A DNA stretch of 64,000 nucleotides from Sarcophilus harrisii (GCF_902635505.1 NC_045427.1:134649960-134713959); one strand, 5' to 3'. Counted from the stretch's first letter, positions 1-10,957 are shown. The notes: generated from the letters alone by a model not told the origin. A program made the numbers and translations.

Positions 1-1930
1 TCTCTTTCCAATTTACTTGTTTGTGCTTTTCTTGAGTCTTGTATTTGGAAGTCTAATTTCTGTTTCCTAATTCATCAAAAATGTTTGAAAATCTTCTACT
101 TCATTGAATATTCAATTTTTCCCTTTTAGGATTCTGCTCAGTATTGCTGCCTAGGTGATTTGTGATGGTAATCCAAGTTCCTTTAACTTGGGGAATATCA
201 TATTCCAAGGCCTCCAGTCTTTTAATGTAGAAGTTGCTAAATCCTGTGTAATCAGGATTATAGTTCCTCAACATTTAAATTGTTTCTTTCTGGCTGTTTA
301 CAGTATTTTCTCCTTTATCTGAGAAACATTATAGCTAAAGTTTCTGGGAGTTTTCATTTTGGGATTTCTTTCAGGATGTGAACAGTTGATTCTTTCAATT
401 ACTCTTTTACTCTCTATTTCCAGGATTACAAAGCAGTTTTCCTTTAATAAATTCTTAAAAGGCATTGTCCAGGCCCTTTTATATATCCTAACTTTTCTGG
501 ATCTATTTTCCAAGTCAATTGTTTTCCAATCAAATAGTTCAAATTTCTTCTATTATTTTCTTTTGATTGTGTCTTGATGTTTCATGGAATCATTAGTTTC
601 CAATGCCTAGTTCTAATTTTTGAGGAATTAGTCTCTTCGGTTAGCTTTGTACCTCCTTTTCCATACGGTCAATTCTATTTTTAAGGGATTGTTTTCTTCA
701 GTGAATTTTTATCCTGCTGATAAGTTGCTGTAATCTCTTTGCCAATATTTTATTTAAAATTTTTGTATCAATATTCATTAGGGAGATTGGTCTGTAATTT
801 TTCTTTCTCTGTTTTGGGGCTTCCTGGTTTAGTACCATATTTCAGTCATAGAAAGAATTTGTCAGGACTCTTTCTTTACCTATTTTTCCAAATAACTTAC
901 ATATTATTGGAATTATTCTTTAAATGTTTGGTAGGATTCACTTGTGAATCTGGCCCTGAAGATTTTTTCTTAGGGACTTCATTAATAGCTTGTTCAATTT
1001 CTTTTTCTAAAATGGGATTATTTAAATAATTTATCTCCTTTTCTATTAATCTGGGCAATTTATATTTTTATAAATATTCATCCATTTTAGATTGTTGGAT
1101 TTGCTGCCATTCAGTTGGGCAAAATAGCTAATAATTATTGCTTTAATTTTTTTTTTCATTGATGGCAAGTTCACCCTTTTCATTTTTGATGCTGGTAATT
1201 TGTTTTTTTCTTCAGTGAAATTTTGTATATCCTTTTACATTTTTTGTGCTTCTTTTACCAAACTGTTGACTGTTTTTTTATGATTGTCTTGCATAATTTT
1301 CATTTCTTTTCCCAATTTTTCTTCTATCTCTCTTACTTGATTTTAATGATCTTTTGATCTTCCAAGAGTTCTTTTTAGGGACTAAGATCCATTGACATTT
1401 TTTTTTTAAGTTTTGCATGTAGGCATTTGTGTTTTAATCTTCCCTATCCTCATGGTAGTTTTCTGTGAGCACGTTTTTTAAGGGTTGCCTATTTTCTAGC
1501 CTTTTTAGTGACTTTTAAAGTTAAGCTCTATTCCTAGAATACAGGAGGCACTGTCTTGAGCTTCTTGCACTGGGGACCAGAGGCCTGGCCACTGTCTTCT
1601 GCCCTGGGAGGGTCTCTGCATTTGGAAGCTTACCTGCTATGCTAGAGCTAATGGGCCTGCATGACTTGACTACTGACCTGCTGTGCCTGGAGCTGAAGGC
1701 GTCACAGATGGTCTGTAGGGCCAGGATTGCAGAACTTGTAGTAAGGTTAAGATTCTCCTGCTGGCTTTCCTTTTAGCTGTACTGGGTTGCACTCTTCTTT
1801 CACCTGAGTAAAGCAGACCTTTTCTGCAAAGTCTGTTTAAGTTATCTTGTCCCAGAAAATTGTTTCACCTCATCCTTTTGTGGGTTCTGCTGCTCTACAG
1901 TTTTGAAGTATTATTTAAAGTTGTTTGGAA
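1..1930 (-). mobile_element. L1 LINE, rearranged 5' and ORF2 pieces
   Basis: The + strand reads as the reverse complement of L1. The stretch at about 720-1190 resembles the ORF2 reverse-transcriptase region as seen in human L1 (the antisense text around 'attagggagattggtctg' is characteristic). The stretches at about 300-720 and 1190-1500 resemble the coiled-coil part of marsupial L1 ORF1. The GC-richer stretch 1530-1900 resembles the L1 5' region. The order is not that of an intact L1, so the copy is rearranged or nested, and no long ORF survives. It continues beyond the left edge of the window. Confidence 0.65.
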
Positions 1931-2255
1931 AGATTCATGATGAAAAACACTATCCACTTCCAAAGAAAGAACCATGGGGTCTGAAGGCAAATCGAAGCAT
2001 ACTATTTTTTTTTGTTCTTGTTTTTTCTTTCTTGTTTTTCTCTTTTGTTCTTCATCTTATTTCATAACATGACTAATGTAGAAATATATTTAATATAATG
2101 GTACATATATAACCTATGTCAGATTATTTGCAGTCTTAGGGAGGTGGGAAGAGAAGGAGAGAGGGAGGGAGAGAGAGAAAATGGAAATCAAAATCTTATA
2201 AAAGTAAATGTTGAAAACTAATAAATAATGTTTTAATGTTAAAAAAAGAATGAAA
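1931..2255 (+). mobile_element. L1 3' UTR and tail
   Basis: This matches the 3' UTRs at 10620-10957 and 52860-53165: a 'gatgaaaaacactatccac' block, a T-rich stretch, 'aacatgac', a G-rich 'gggaggtgggaag' block and an A-rich end. It is on the + strand, directly against the inverted L1 pieces to its left. Confidence 0.7.
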
Positions 2256-2430
2256 ACTACATCCATGGCCAAGGTTTGAATCCTGGATCTAAGAAATAAA
2301 AATAAATAATGTTGTTTGGAGGTAAATTTGGGAGACTCAAGCAAATTCCTATCTTTTCTCTACTATCTTGGCTCCATCTCTCTAGACTTCTTCTTTAGGA
2401 AACCTATTTTGGCAAAGGATAGAAAAGAGA
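2256..2430. other. unassigned spacer
   Basis: AT-rich sequence with no coding signal. A short 'ctatcttggctccatctctct' resembles the start of marsupial L1 5' UTRs, but this is too short to call. Confidence 0.3.
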
Positions 2431-2785
2431 GCGGAGTGTTTTGGAAATAATAATAACAACAGTTATCATTTATACAGTGGTTTAAGGTTTACAAAAAAAT
2501 TTTATAAATATCATCTTATTTGCTGGTCACGATTCTGAAGTAGGTCCTATTTTTAATTAATAGCTCCATTTTATGGATGAGATTATCAAATGAGATAATA
2601 ATTGTTAAATACTTAGCACATTGTTTGGCACATAGTAAGTGCTATATGAATGTTATTATTATTAGGAAAAATGAGGTAGACAATGATTAATGATTTTCCC
2701 TGGGCCAGACAAGCTAGATAAGTCTCTAATAGAGGATTTGAATTTGGATCTTTCTGACTTCAAAACTACTCCTTCATCCACTGTG
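2431..2785 (-). mobile_element. MIR-type SINE
   Basis: Antisense MIR-like text: 'cagtggtttaaggtttaca', 'atcatcttatttgctgg', 'ccattttatggatgag', then a decayed body ending 'ccactgtgtcac'. An internal stretch (about 2590-2660) reads like a second, sense MIR tail ending 'cacatagtaagtgctat'. The region 2786-3240 that follows shows no recognisable gene. Confidence 0.65.
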
Positions 2786-3240
2786 TCACTAGTAAAGCAG
2801 TCCAAGTAAGATGTGATGATGGCTCAATGTAAGGTATAAGCCAAGTGAGTAGAGAGAAAGAGACATATTTGAGAAAGGTGAAGAAAGTATTATTCCAACA
2901 AAGACCTCCTCTTGTTCCCCTAATGTTCAGAGGTCTGCCTCCCTCCTTCCCTTTCCTATCAGTGAGTTGCAAAAGAGTATTTTTGAATATGAATATCATA
3001 GTCCCAGCACTCATTGTGCAAACTTCCCCAGTTCCTAGGGTGTTGGGGTATAAGAAAGAAAGAGAGGACAGTAATTACTAAAAACGTTCAAGTGTTCAGA
3101 CACTTTTTTTTTCCTTTGTTAAAGGGTTTTGCCAGAATAATTCATAAGGTTTTTTTTCCTCTTTTAAAAAACATTAGGAATATACAACAAGATAGTCTAA
3201 CTGAATTTTATAAAAGCTTTTATTTTTAAATACTGCAGAA

Positions 3241-3345
3241 TGACAAATAGTAATTATAACCAACATTTACATACCACATTAAGGTCTGCAAAGCTCTTAT
3301 ACAATTTCTCAGTTTTTCCTCACAATCTGTATGTATCTAGGCAAC
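3241..3345 (-). mobile_element. MIR-type SINE fragment
   Basis: 'aacatttacataccacatt' followed by 'ggtctgcaaagctcttata' is the antisense 3' part of the MIR-like SINE seen many times in this window. Confidence 0.5.
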
Positions 3346-3389
3346 ACAGCATAAAGTGGTATGCTGGAAAAAATAGCTCTTTCTTTTAG

Positions 3390-3730
3390 TTAATTTAATC
3401 TTATTTAAATTTTTTTTCAATTATCAAACATTTTTCACTCCATCTTCCCCCTCAAAAAAAAACCCTCATAAAAAATATGCACATTCCAGCAAAACAACAT
3501 CCTGAATTGGCCATGGCCAAAATATGTCTAATTCTGTATATCTTGCCTATCACATCTCTTGTCAGGAGATGGAGAGCATTCTTCATTCTCAGGGGTTCTT
3601 TTTCAGGGAAATTCCTTGTAGCCCCCTTACCAATTCTCCCACATAAGTATATCAAACAAGTAGACAAATTTTTTGTCATTTATTTGGATAAAACTTTGCC
3701 CTTTAAAAATAACTACCAATCCCCTTCATT
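3390..3730 (-). mobile_element. L1-type 3' UTR fragment
   Basis: Shares blocks with 61860-62130: a C-rich 'ccatcttccccctc', an A-run, 'ccaaaatatgtctaattctg' and 'ttgtcaggagatggagagcat'. These are the antisense 3' UTR of an older marsupial L1 subfamily. The short reading frames here are not genes. Confidence 0.5.
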
Positions 3731-3739
3731 TTGAGAAGA

Positions 3740-3930
3740 AACTGAATAGATTTCATCATGAGACCTAAGTTCAAACCCATTTACTAGCTGGGTAACACTG
3801 GGCAAATCTCTTGATTTCTACTTGCTTCACCTTCCTCATGTGAAATGAAGATAACAATAACATCTACCTCAAAGGGTTATTATGAGGATTAAATGAGGTA
3901 ATATTTATAAAAAGATCCCCAATGCCAACA
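3740..3930 (+). mobile_element. MIR-type SINE
   Basis: Sense MIR body and tail: 'aagttcaaacccatttact', 'actgggcaaatctcttg', 'cttcctcatgtgaaatgaag', 'gggttattatgaggattaa'. Confidence 0.8.
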
Positions 3931-3934
3931 CATA

Positions 3935-4200
3935 GGTGATATCCTACCTCTACCATGAGACCTCTCAGAACACACTACATCCTATGGCAATCAATTTCTC
4001 CATCTATTCCTCTCTTCAATCATCTTTTCCTCCCCCACTCCTACTTCCAGCTTCTCTTGACTTCCCCTTTGTCCTTTTAGTTTTTACCCCTATCCCTGGA
4101 TACTCTTCTTCGCCTTTCACTTAAATTTCTGTCTGTAATTCCATCAGATTCTCTTACTTCCAAATTCACCCTTATTATTCTATTCTACTCATAATCAATT
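3935..4200 (+). mobile_element. L2/CR1-type LINE fragment
   Basis: C/T-rich text of the kind that runs through the RT-derived parts of the L2-like LINE copies in this window. There is no diagnostic motif, so this is a compositional call. Confidence 0.35.
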
Positions 4201-4204
4201 ATTT

Positions 4205-4300
4205 CCTTCTGCAGCTTATTTTACAGATGAGTAAACTGAGGCAAGCAGGGTTAAGTGACTTATTTGCCTAGGATTACACAAGGAAGTGCTGAGATCAGAC
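4205..4300 (-). mobile_element. MIR-type SINE fragment
   Basis: 'acagatgagtaaactgaggc' then 'ttaagtgacttatttgcc' and 'gattacaca': antisense SINE body. Confidence 0.65.
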
Positions 4301-4309
4301 ACAGCAAAA

Positions 4310-4800
4310 CAACAATATTCACAGTCACAAAATTTCAGAGTTAGAAGGGACTTCAGAGGTCATTTAGTTCAATCCATAACTGAGTGGGAATCCAGCTCTC
4401 AACATCCCTAATAAGTAGTTATCCGGTGTCTTATTTTTTTCCAAACTAAACATCTCCAGTTTCTTCAACAGATCCTTCTATGGTATGGTTTCCAGTTCTC
4501 TCATTACTAATATTGTCCTCTGGCCAAGCTCCAACTTCATCAGTGCCTTTCCTAAAATGTGAACTCCAGAAGGGAACATAATACTTCAAATGTGATCTTA
4601 GCAGAGTATCTATCTCCCTTATTCTGGACACACGGTTCTCTTCATGAAGTACAACACCAGCATTTTTGGCATCCTTGTTATTGTTGACTCATGTTGAGCC
4701 TGAAATTCTCTCTGTCATCTTCTTATCCAGAAGCACATTTCCCTTCCTGGATCTTTTTGTCCCCAGTGTTTAGTTGACAAGAAATTTATGCATCCACATA
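4310..4800 (-). mobile_element. CR1/L3-type LINE 3' end
   Basis: Antisense CR1 3' end: 'cagagttagaagggacttc', 'ggtcatttagttcaatcc', then 'gtcctctggccaagctcca', 'ccttattctggacacac' and 'gttgactcatgttgagcct'. These blocks are shared with CR1 3' regions of amniotes. It is one of the longer ancient LINE pieces here. Confidence 0.7.
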
Positions 4801-4829
4801 GATCTTTTTTAGACAGTTCTCTCTTTTCC

Positions 4830-5060
4830 TCGTCATAGAAATCATTTGCATTTGTGTCATCAACATCTCATCAATAACCTCTATGCAGATGACTTCCAAA
4901 TCTACACTCTCCAACTCTGAACTCTCCTTTATATTTCAGACTCACATTCCTAACAGTCTGCAGAATATCTCTACTTGGATGCTACTCTAGCAAGGCAAAG
5001 CCCATATTTCTAAAACTGAATTCACTCCCTTGAATTTCTGCAATTACTCAGGCTCAAAAG
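4830..5060 (+). mobile_element. L2/CR1-clade LINE, RT active-site region
   Basis: One sense frame reads INNLYADDFQIYTLQL, the YADD box of L2/CR1-clade reverse transcriptases, followed by the usual 'gaattcactcccttgaa' block about 150 bases on. It is only a fragment, with no coding potential. Confidence 0.75.
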
Positions 5061-5064
5061 CTGT

Positions 5065-5240
5065 CACAGACACACAGCTCTAGAGCTGGAAGGTCATGTA
5101 ATCCAATTCCCTCGTTTTACACATAAGGAAACTGAGACCCAGGAAGCTTAAGTGACTTGGTTGCACAGTTTATGCAGGTGGCAAGTATCAGAGCTAGGAT
5201 ACGAATCTAGGTTTCACTCACAGATCTCTTATTACCATGC
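5065..5240 (-). mobile_element. SINE relic (MIR-like)
   Basis: 'tagagctggaaggtcatgta', 'ggaaactgagacccaggaag', 'cttaagtgacttggttgcac': antisense SINE body with a 'gagctggaagg' lead-in. Confidence 0.55.
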
Positions 5241-5870
5241 CTTTACCCTTCCTCTTCCTTCACCCTTCTATTCAAAACAGCTGCAAAATCTTGTCAATTC
5301 CAAGACAAGCAATTGTCCAATTATCCACATTATTCCTTCCAATCCAATGAGACTTAATACTACTCTGTTTCATATTCTCATTATCTCTTGTATAAGATAG
5401 ATATGTAAAACAGTGACTTTTGGTTACGTGGAAATTTTGGTAGCTGACAGGAGGAGAAAAACATTTGTGACTTTGCTCTTCTCTGCAATACAAGGATCTA
5501 AAATAATTCTAAAAGACTCATGATGGAAAATGCTATCCACATCCAAAGAAAGAACTATAGAGTTTGAAATATTTCTGCCTTTAATCTATCTCCTTTCCAA
5601 TTAACCTCTTACATGGATATATGAGAAGTATTCCTCATGTGTTTTTCTGATCACATCACTCCCTTGCTCAAAAGGTCTTTACTAGCTCCTCATTGTTTAC
5701 AGAATGAAGCATAAATTCATGATTCTGGTTTTTGAAACCCTCTTTCCCCCAGTCTTATCTCACTACTTCTCCTTACCTCTTTCATCTTCCTGCCAAACAA
5801 GATTCTCTTCCCCATTCTCTAGGGCTCTCCCTACACCCATCTCATATTACTGAAGTAATAATATCACCTA
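5241..5870 (+). mobile_element. L2-type LINE fragments with a short L1 3' UTR scrap
   Basis: 'tgtttttctgatcacatcac', 'ctcaaaaggtctttactagc' and 'tcattgtttacagaatgaag' match the C-terminal ORF2 region of the L2-like LINE. A scrap at about 5505-5572 ('catgatggaaaatgctatcc') is L1 3' UTR in sense and appears to interrupt it. Confidence 0.55.
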
Positions 5871-6095
5871 ACACTTAAATATAACTTCCATGGTGTGGGA
5901 ACCATGCTGAGTGCTATTATCTCATTTGATTCTCACAACTCTAGGAGGTAGATGTTATTATTATTCCCAATTTATAATTGGGGAAACTGAGGCAAACAGA
6001 AATTCAGTGACTTATCCAGTGTCACACAACTAGTACATGTCTGAGTGCACATTTGAACTTGAGGCCTGTCATTCTATCCATTGTGCCACCTAACT
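5870..6095 (-). mobile_element. MIR-type SINE
   Basis: A nearly full antisense copy: 'attatctcatttgattctca', 'ctctaggaggtagatgtta', 'ggggaaactgaggcaaac', 'agtgacttatccagtgtc', ending 'tatccattgtgccaccta'. Confidence 0.8.
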
Positions 6096-6242
6096 CCTCA
6101 GACCTCCTTCCTTCAAAATCTAATTCATGTACCATCTCATTAAGTTTTCTCTGGGTCATTTCCCAGCTGAAAATGATCTCTCCACCTAAAGTTTATTTTT
6201 TATGGCATTGTCAGGATATCTCCCATGCACTTACTAATTCTC
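6096..6242 (+). mobile_element. L2/L3-type LINE tail
   Basis: A C/T-rich LINE tail directly before the LTR. It ends at the 'tctc' that precedes the TG of the LTR. Confidence 0.4.
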
Positions 6243-6643
6243 TGTAATGGGCTGAGATTTGAGTTGATGCACTGAGGTCCCAAGTACGTGAGGCTAAATA
6301 GTAATTGGGCTATGCTCTATTAATATACATGATTGGATAAAGAATGGTCCCTGCCCACTCTCCGTGCAAGTCCTGATGTGTTGTATAGGAAATGACGATT
6401 TTGGTGGGTGGAGGTAGAGAGAGAGACAGGAAGTGAAGCTGGGAGAGATTGGGCCTGGGTTCGAGACTCGGAGCTGCTGGTTGTGTGGCTGCTGGTCGAG
6501 CTAGCTTCTTGTCTCAGCTGCACACATTGCTATCGCCGATTCTCTTCCACCTGCGATCCTTCTTCACTGAGAATAAAGACTGACGGTTTTCCCCTAACCT
6601 GAATTCCTGACTCCTGCTGATTTAAAAATACACGATCTTCACA
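6243..6643 (+). repeat. LTR of an ERVK-type endogenous retrovirus
   Basis: About 400 bp, starting TG and ending CA. A polyadenylation signal AATAAA lies at 6572-6577 near the 3' end, as expected for the R region. A primer-binding-site-like 'tggcgcccaatggtggg' follows three bases after the LTR end; the TGGCGCCCAA core is the lysine-tRNA type used by betaretrovirus-like elements. No matching second LTR was recognised downstream, so age cannot be read from LTR divergence. Confidence 0.75.
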
Positions 6644-8690
6644 TTTGGCGCCCAATGGTGGGAACCAAGGACTGAAGAAGTCTCCGGTGACCAGGATCTT
6701 GGGTGAGTATTGTTAATAGACAAACAAGGAACTTATTTTCTTAAAAACTAAACCAGTAATCTTTTTTTGGCTAAAATGGGACAAATGCTAGCTAAAGACT
6801 CTCCATCCCTGCCCCCAATCCCACCCAAGAGTGGTGCTATAGAAAGCATGCTTAAGCTGATAGAAAGACAAGGGCTACTTATAATTTGGGAACAGGTAGC
6901 TAGACTTGTGGGTACATTAAACTGCATCTCCCCTTGGTTCGTAGAGGAGGAGCAGATCTCTCGAGATAACTGGTCCCTGGTTGGGCAAGAGATGTCCATG
7001 CATTTCAGAGAAAATGGTCCTCATTCAATTTCCATCGAGGCATTTTATTTATACAATATAATTCAGTTAGCACTAAGAAACCCTATCCCTAGAAGAAAGA
7101 AAAAACCCGTGGCTCCTTCTACTCCTTCTCAAATTAGCCATGATATTAAGGAGGAAGACAATGAAGAGATTAATGACCATATCCCCACAGGGCATGGAGA
7201 CTTAAGTGAGCAAGGGTTGTCCATTCTCATAGTGGACTTCCAGGTCCCATATTTGATGGCAATTCAAAGGCAGATAGCCTTCTAACTATGTTGGTCAATA
7301 CCCTTTTGTTCCAAAAAGCTCAGGCATCTCATTCTAAATATTATCAGGCTGCTCGAGCTTTACGTTTATAATTTGGAACAACAAGAGAGGAAGCTAGGAG
7401 CATAGTAAAAGCCTGTACGGCTTGCCTTCCTTTCCACGCTCCTACACTGCCTCCAGGGAAGAACCCTCGTGGTTTGAGACCCAATGAAATCTGGCAAATG
7501 GATGTGACCCATTATAAATCTTTTGGTCGTCTGTTTTCATCCATGTTGTGGTAGACACCTTTTCGGGATTCACTTTTGCAATGCCAGCAGCAAAAGAGAC
7601 AGCCCGAGTGGTCACTGAATTCCTCATACAAGCATTTGCCATTATGGGTGTGCCACAAGCAATAAAAACAGACAATGGTCCTGCTTATACTTCAAAACAT
7701 TTTGCACACTTTTGTGCACAGTATAAGATTTTACACACCACGAGCATACCTTTTAATCCTCAAGGACAGGCAATAGTGGAGAGGAGAAACAGAGATATTA
7801 AGACGCTCCTCCAAAACAAAAGAAAGGGAGCCACAGGTAACCTAAAGAACTTCTAAATCTAGCCCTTTATACCATTAACTTTGATTTTTGACAAAGATGC
7901 ACTGGCTCCGGCAGATAGGTTTTATAACCCACGGAAGGTCAGTGTCCAGTCTGAGCAGCTCCACTATCTTTAGATAATCACCAGGTGATGTGGAGAGACC
8001 CAGAAAGTGGTGAATGGAAAGGACCAGATAGGCTAACTGCTTTGGGGAGAGGGTTTGCTTGTATCTCTACAGGTGGAGAAGGAATCAGATGGGTGCCAAC
8101 GAGCCATATTCACCTTGTCCATCATAGAGAGACGGAGCAGACCCTGGAAACAAAGGAGAAGACCCAAGAAATATCGGGTAGTTCTGTTGCTGATTGTGCT
8201 CACCATTGAAAGAGCGTGGCAGTTATGGCGTTTGACTCATGGACATCAAAGATTGTTGGACTTCAAAACCCTCAGGAATCATTGGATTCTCTGAGCCATA
8301 GGACTCAAAACCCTCAGGAATCATTGGATTCTCTGAGCCATAGGACTCGAAAACCCTCAGGAATCATTGGATTCTCTGAGACATAGGACTTGAAAACTCT
8401 CAGGAATCATTGGATTCTCTGAGAAATGATAAGACTGTTACAACACTTCAAAATCTGCTGGAATCATTGGATTCCCTAACACATAAAAAGACTTTTGCAG
8501 GACTTCAAAAACTCAGGGGGATCAGAAGAATGATACAAGGATTTAGAAGGATTACTTCCAGATCTATACATCTAAACCTAATCTTTCTAACTAGATGTGC
8601 CCATCCAGTTGAGGACTTACCTCAAACTCAACATGTCCAGAGCAAAACCCATTCTTTTTCTTAACTTTTTTGTTTTGGTTGAGGGAATCA
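6644..8690 (+). mobile_element. ERVK-type (betaretrovirus-like) provirus, internal part, broken fossil
   Basis: Recognisable parts in order are: primer-binding-site region at about 6646; start of gag with a matrix (p10-like) domain at 6775-7100, where 'CISPWF' and the following helix pattern match betaretroviral matrix; integrase zinc-binding region at about 7300-7430; integrase core at 7490-7850 with 'TDNGPAYTS' and a downstream Glu; integrase C-terminal domain at about 7985-8120 ('VMWRDPESGEWKGPDR'). A frame overlapping the integrase end carries a basic cluster then a hydrophobic run, where env leaders start in this family. Capsid, protease, reverse transcriptase and an envelope body are not seen. 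It is a fossil with several breaks and cannot encode a virus. Confidence 0.8.
8258..8428. repeat. 43-bp tandem repeat, 4 units
   Basis: Units begin at 8258, 8301, 8343 and 8386 (43, 42, 43 and 43 bp), each with 'aggaatcattggattctctg'. A more diverged fifth unit follows at about 8444-8490. The array lies after the integrase region of the provirus. Confidence 0.9.
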
Positions 8691-8920
8691 CCATTTTTTA
8701 AGGTGGCAACCTTAGAACAATCCTTGAGTTCTTATTCTTCCTCACCAGACACAGAAAATCAGCTGCTAAATTTTGTTGATTGATCTTTTACATTCCTTGT
8801 GTATTTCTCTCCTACACTCACATAGCCACTACCCCAAATCACACCATCATCCTATGCTATTGTGATAGCCTCCCAATTGGTGTCCCTGTTTCAAATTTTC
8901 CCTTGTCCATAGTAGCTGAT
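8691..8920 (+). mobile_element. L2-type LINE fragment
   Basis: 'ttagaacaatccttgagttc' and 'tgatagcctcccaattggtg' match the L2-like ORF2 region. It abuts the right side of the provirus. Confidence 0.55.
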
Positions 8921-9115
8921 CAAGTCAATCAATAATCACACACATTCAATAAAGTAAATACCTACTACATCCCAGGCACTGTGGAGACACAAAGACAAAT
9001 ATTTTCTTCCTTCAATGAGTTTTTATTCTAATGAAGAAAATATCCATGGATATAGGTTCATGTATTCAAAATAAAACACAAACATGGCAGATACAAGGTA
9101 TCCCTCAGTGAGGGA
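8921..9115 (+). mobile_element. ancient interspersed repeat, unnamed family
   Basis: 'cctactacatcccaggcact', then 'agacacaaagacaaat' and 'ttattctaatgaagaaaata'. The same order of blocks is seen at 18410-18640, 28130-28590 and 56100-56225. I cannot give the family name. Confidence 0.5.
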
Positions 9116-9194
9116 TTTAACTTCCAGGGAACATTGTAGCTTTTTGAGCTAATAATTATTCATTCTGACACAGTCAGATCTTCATTTTAGTAAC

Positions 9195-9350
9195 TGTAGC
9201 CAAAAAGGTGGAACAGCTATAGAGCAGTGGGCCTTCAAGTCAGGGAGATCTGAGTTCAAATCCAGCCTCAAGCACCTTCTAATTATATGATCCCAGATTA
9301 ATCACTTGATCCTGTTTGCCTCAGTTTCCTCATCTATAAAAATAAGCTCA
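9195..9350 (+). mobile_element. tRNA-derived SINE
   Basis: 'tatagagcagtgggccttca', 'gatctgagttcaaatccag', 'gcctcagtttcctcatctat': sense body and tail. Confidence 0.8.
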
Positions 9351-9354
9351 GTCT

Positions 9355-9960
9355 TTTATTCCAGACTCCTTATACCTGACTCCTTTTTTCAGCACAATGC
9401 CATGGTCCAGTCAAATTGACCTACCTATTTGCTATTCCTCACATTCAGCACTATATCTCTTATTTCCAAGATTTTGTACAGCTCACATACCTCAGACCGA
9501 AAATGCGCTCTTTTCCCTACCTCCATTTCTTAGGATCCCTAGCATTCTTTGGAGTGCAACTCAAATGCCACCCTCCCTATATCAGGCCTTTCCTGATTCT
9601 GCCCTAGCTGCTAGTGCCTCCCCATCTTGTATTTATCTTAAGTATAGTTTGAATCCATTCATATGTTTCCATGTTAATATTGTTTGCCTTCTCAAGTGAT
9701 GAGAAAGAAGGAAAGAATTTGGAAGTCAAAGATTTTTAAAGTGGATGTTAAAAAATTTTAATTTTTAAAATAATTTTTATAATTAGGAAATATTTCGTGA
9801 AATAGAAATATAGTAAGTGTATCTCTGTTGTTCTCAATTGAATTTAAGCTCCTTGAGAAAGAGACTGTTTCCTTTTTTGTTTTTTTTATCCCCCGGGTCT
9901 AGTACAATGTCAAAGCACACAGTACCAGCATAACAAATGCTTATTTACTTATTAATGATT
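9355..9960 (+). mobile_element. L2-type LINE fragment with 3' tail
   Basis: ORF2-derived text to about 9660 ('gcaactcaaatgccaccctc'), then the typical tail at 9830-9955: 'aatttaagctccttgagaaa' and 'acaaatgcttatttac'. Confidence 0.6.
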
Positions 9961-10000
9961 GTTTGTTGTTGAAATAGTAGAAAAGCCTCTAAGAGTACTT

Positions 10001-10166
10001 TTGAGGGAAAAATAATTCTGTCTAATGCCCTCCTCCCCCTAAAAAATCTACTCTCTGACTCCTTTTTCCTGTCTCTCCCCATTGCTCCTGGGCAAAGCAA
10101 TATATGAAACAAAATGGCGCAGTAGATAGAAGGATATGGAGTCAGGAGGACCAGAGTTCAAATATG
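10001..10166 (+). repeat. direct repeat, left copy (flanks an L1)
   Basis: Starts 'ttgagggaaaaataattctg' and ends inside a SINE head ('gaccagagttcaaatatga'). The right copy is at 10958-11107. The two are clearly similar over the whole length with several small gaps, including about 16 extra bases here. Confidence 0.85.
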
Positions 10167-10179
10167 ACCTTCTACTTTT

Positions 10180-10957
10180 GAACTGTTTTAGAAGTTCTAC
10201 CTACTGATCCAGCCATTCTGGAGAGCAATTTGGAACTATGCCCAAAGAGCTATCAAACTATGCACACCCTTTGATCCAGCAGTGTTTTTACTGGGCTTAT
10301 ATCCCAAAGAGGTCTTAAAGAAAGGAAAGGGACCCACATGTGCAAAAATACTTGTAGCAGCCCTTTTTGTAGTGGCAAGAAACTGGAAAATGAGGGGATG
10401 TCCATCAGTTGGAGACTGGCTAAATAAGTTCTGGTATATGAATGTAATAGAATACTATTATTCTATAAGAAATGATGAGCAGGCTGATCTCAGAAAAATC
10501 TGGAAAGACTTCTGCGAACTGATGCTGAGAGAAGTGAGCAGAACCAGGAGAACATTGTACACAGTAACAGCAAGATTATGTGATGATCATCTATGATAAA
10601 TTTGGCTTTTCTTGGCAATACTGTGATCCAAGACAATTTTTTAGAATGGAAAATGCTATCTGTATTCAGAGAGAGAACTATGGAAACTAAATGCAGATCA
10701 AAGTATACCATTTTCATCTTTTTTTTTTTTTTTGCTTTTTTTCTTGTGCTTTTTCTCTTTTGTTCTAATTTTTCTTTCACAACATAATATGGAAATTGTT
10801 TAAAATTATTGTATATGTATAACATATAAGATCACTTACTGTCCGGGGAAGTGGGGAGGTATAGGAGGAAGGAAGAATAAAATTTGGAACTCAAAACCTT
10901 AGAAAAATGAACATTTGAAAATCATCTTTAAATGTAATTGGAAAAAATAAAATAGTA
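10180..10957 (+). mobile_element. L1 3' end (ORF2 C-terminus plus 3' UTR)
   Basis: 'attctggagagcaatttgga', 'tatcccaaagaggtcttaaa', 'ggatgtccatcagttggaga' and 'atgctgagagaagtgagcag' are the ORF2 end of marsupial L1. The 3' UTR follows with a T-run at 10720-10733, a G-rich block near 10842 and the terminal 'aataaaatagta'. The 104-aa frame at 10282-10596 is the L1 ORF2 C-terminal remnant, not a host gene. 5'-truncated. Confidence 0.85.

Noticed and set aside
8258-8428. Regular repeats suggesting a CRISPR-like array
   Set aside because: Units are contiguous tandem repeats without spacers, in a vertebrate genome and inside a provirus.
8410-8664. 84-aa frame as an envelope gene piece
   Set aside because: No recognisable envelope features; overlaps the 43-bp tandem repeats. 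Left as unassigned provirus sequence.
10282-10596. 104-aa frame as a possible small host gene
   Set aside because: It is the ORF2 C-terminal remnant of an L1 copy.
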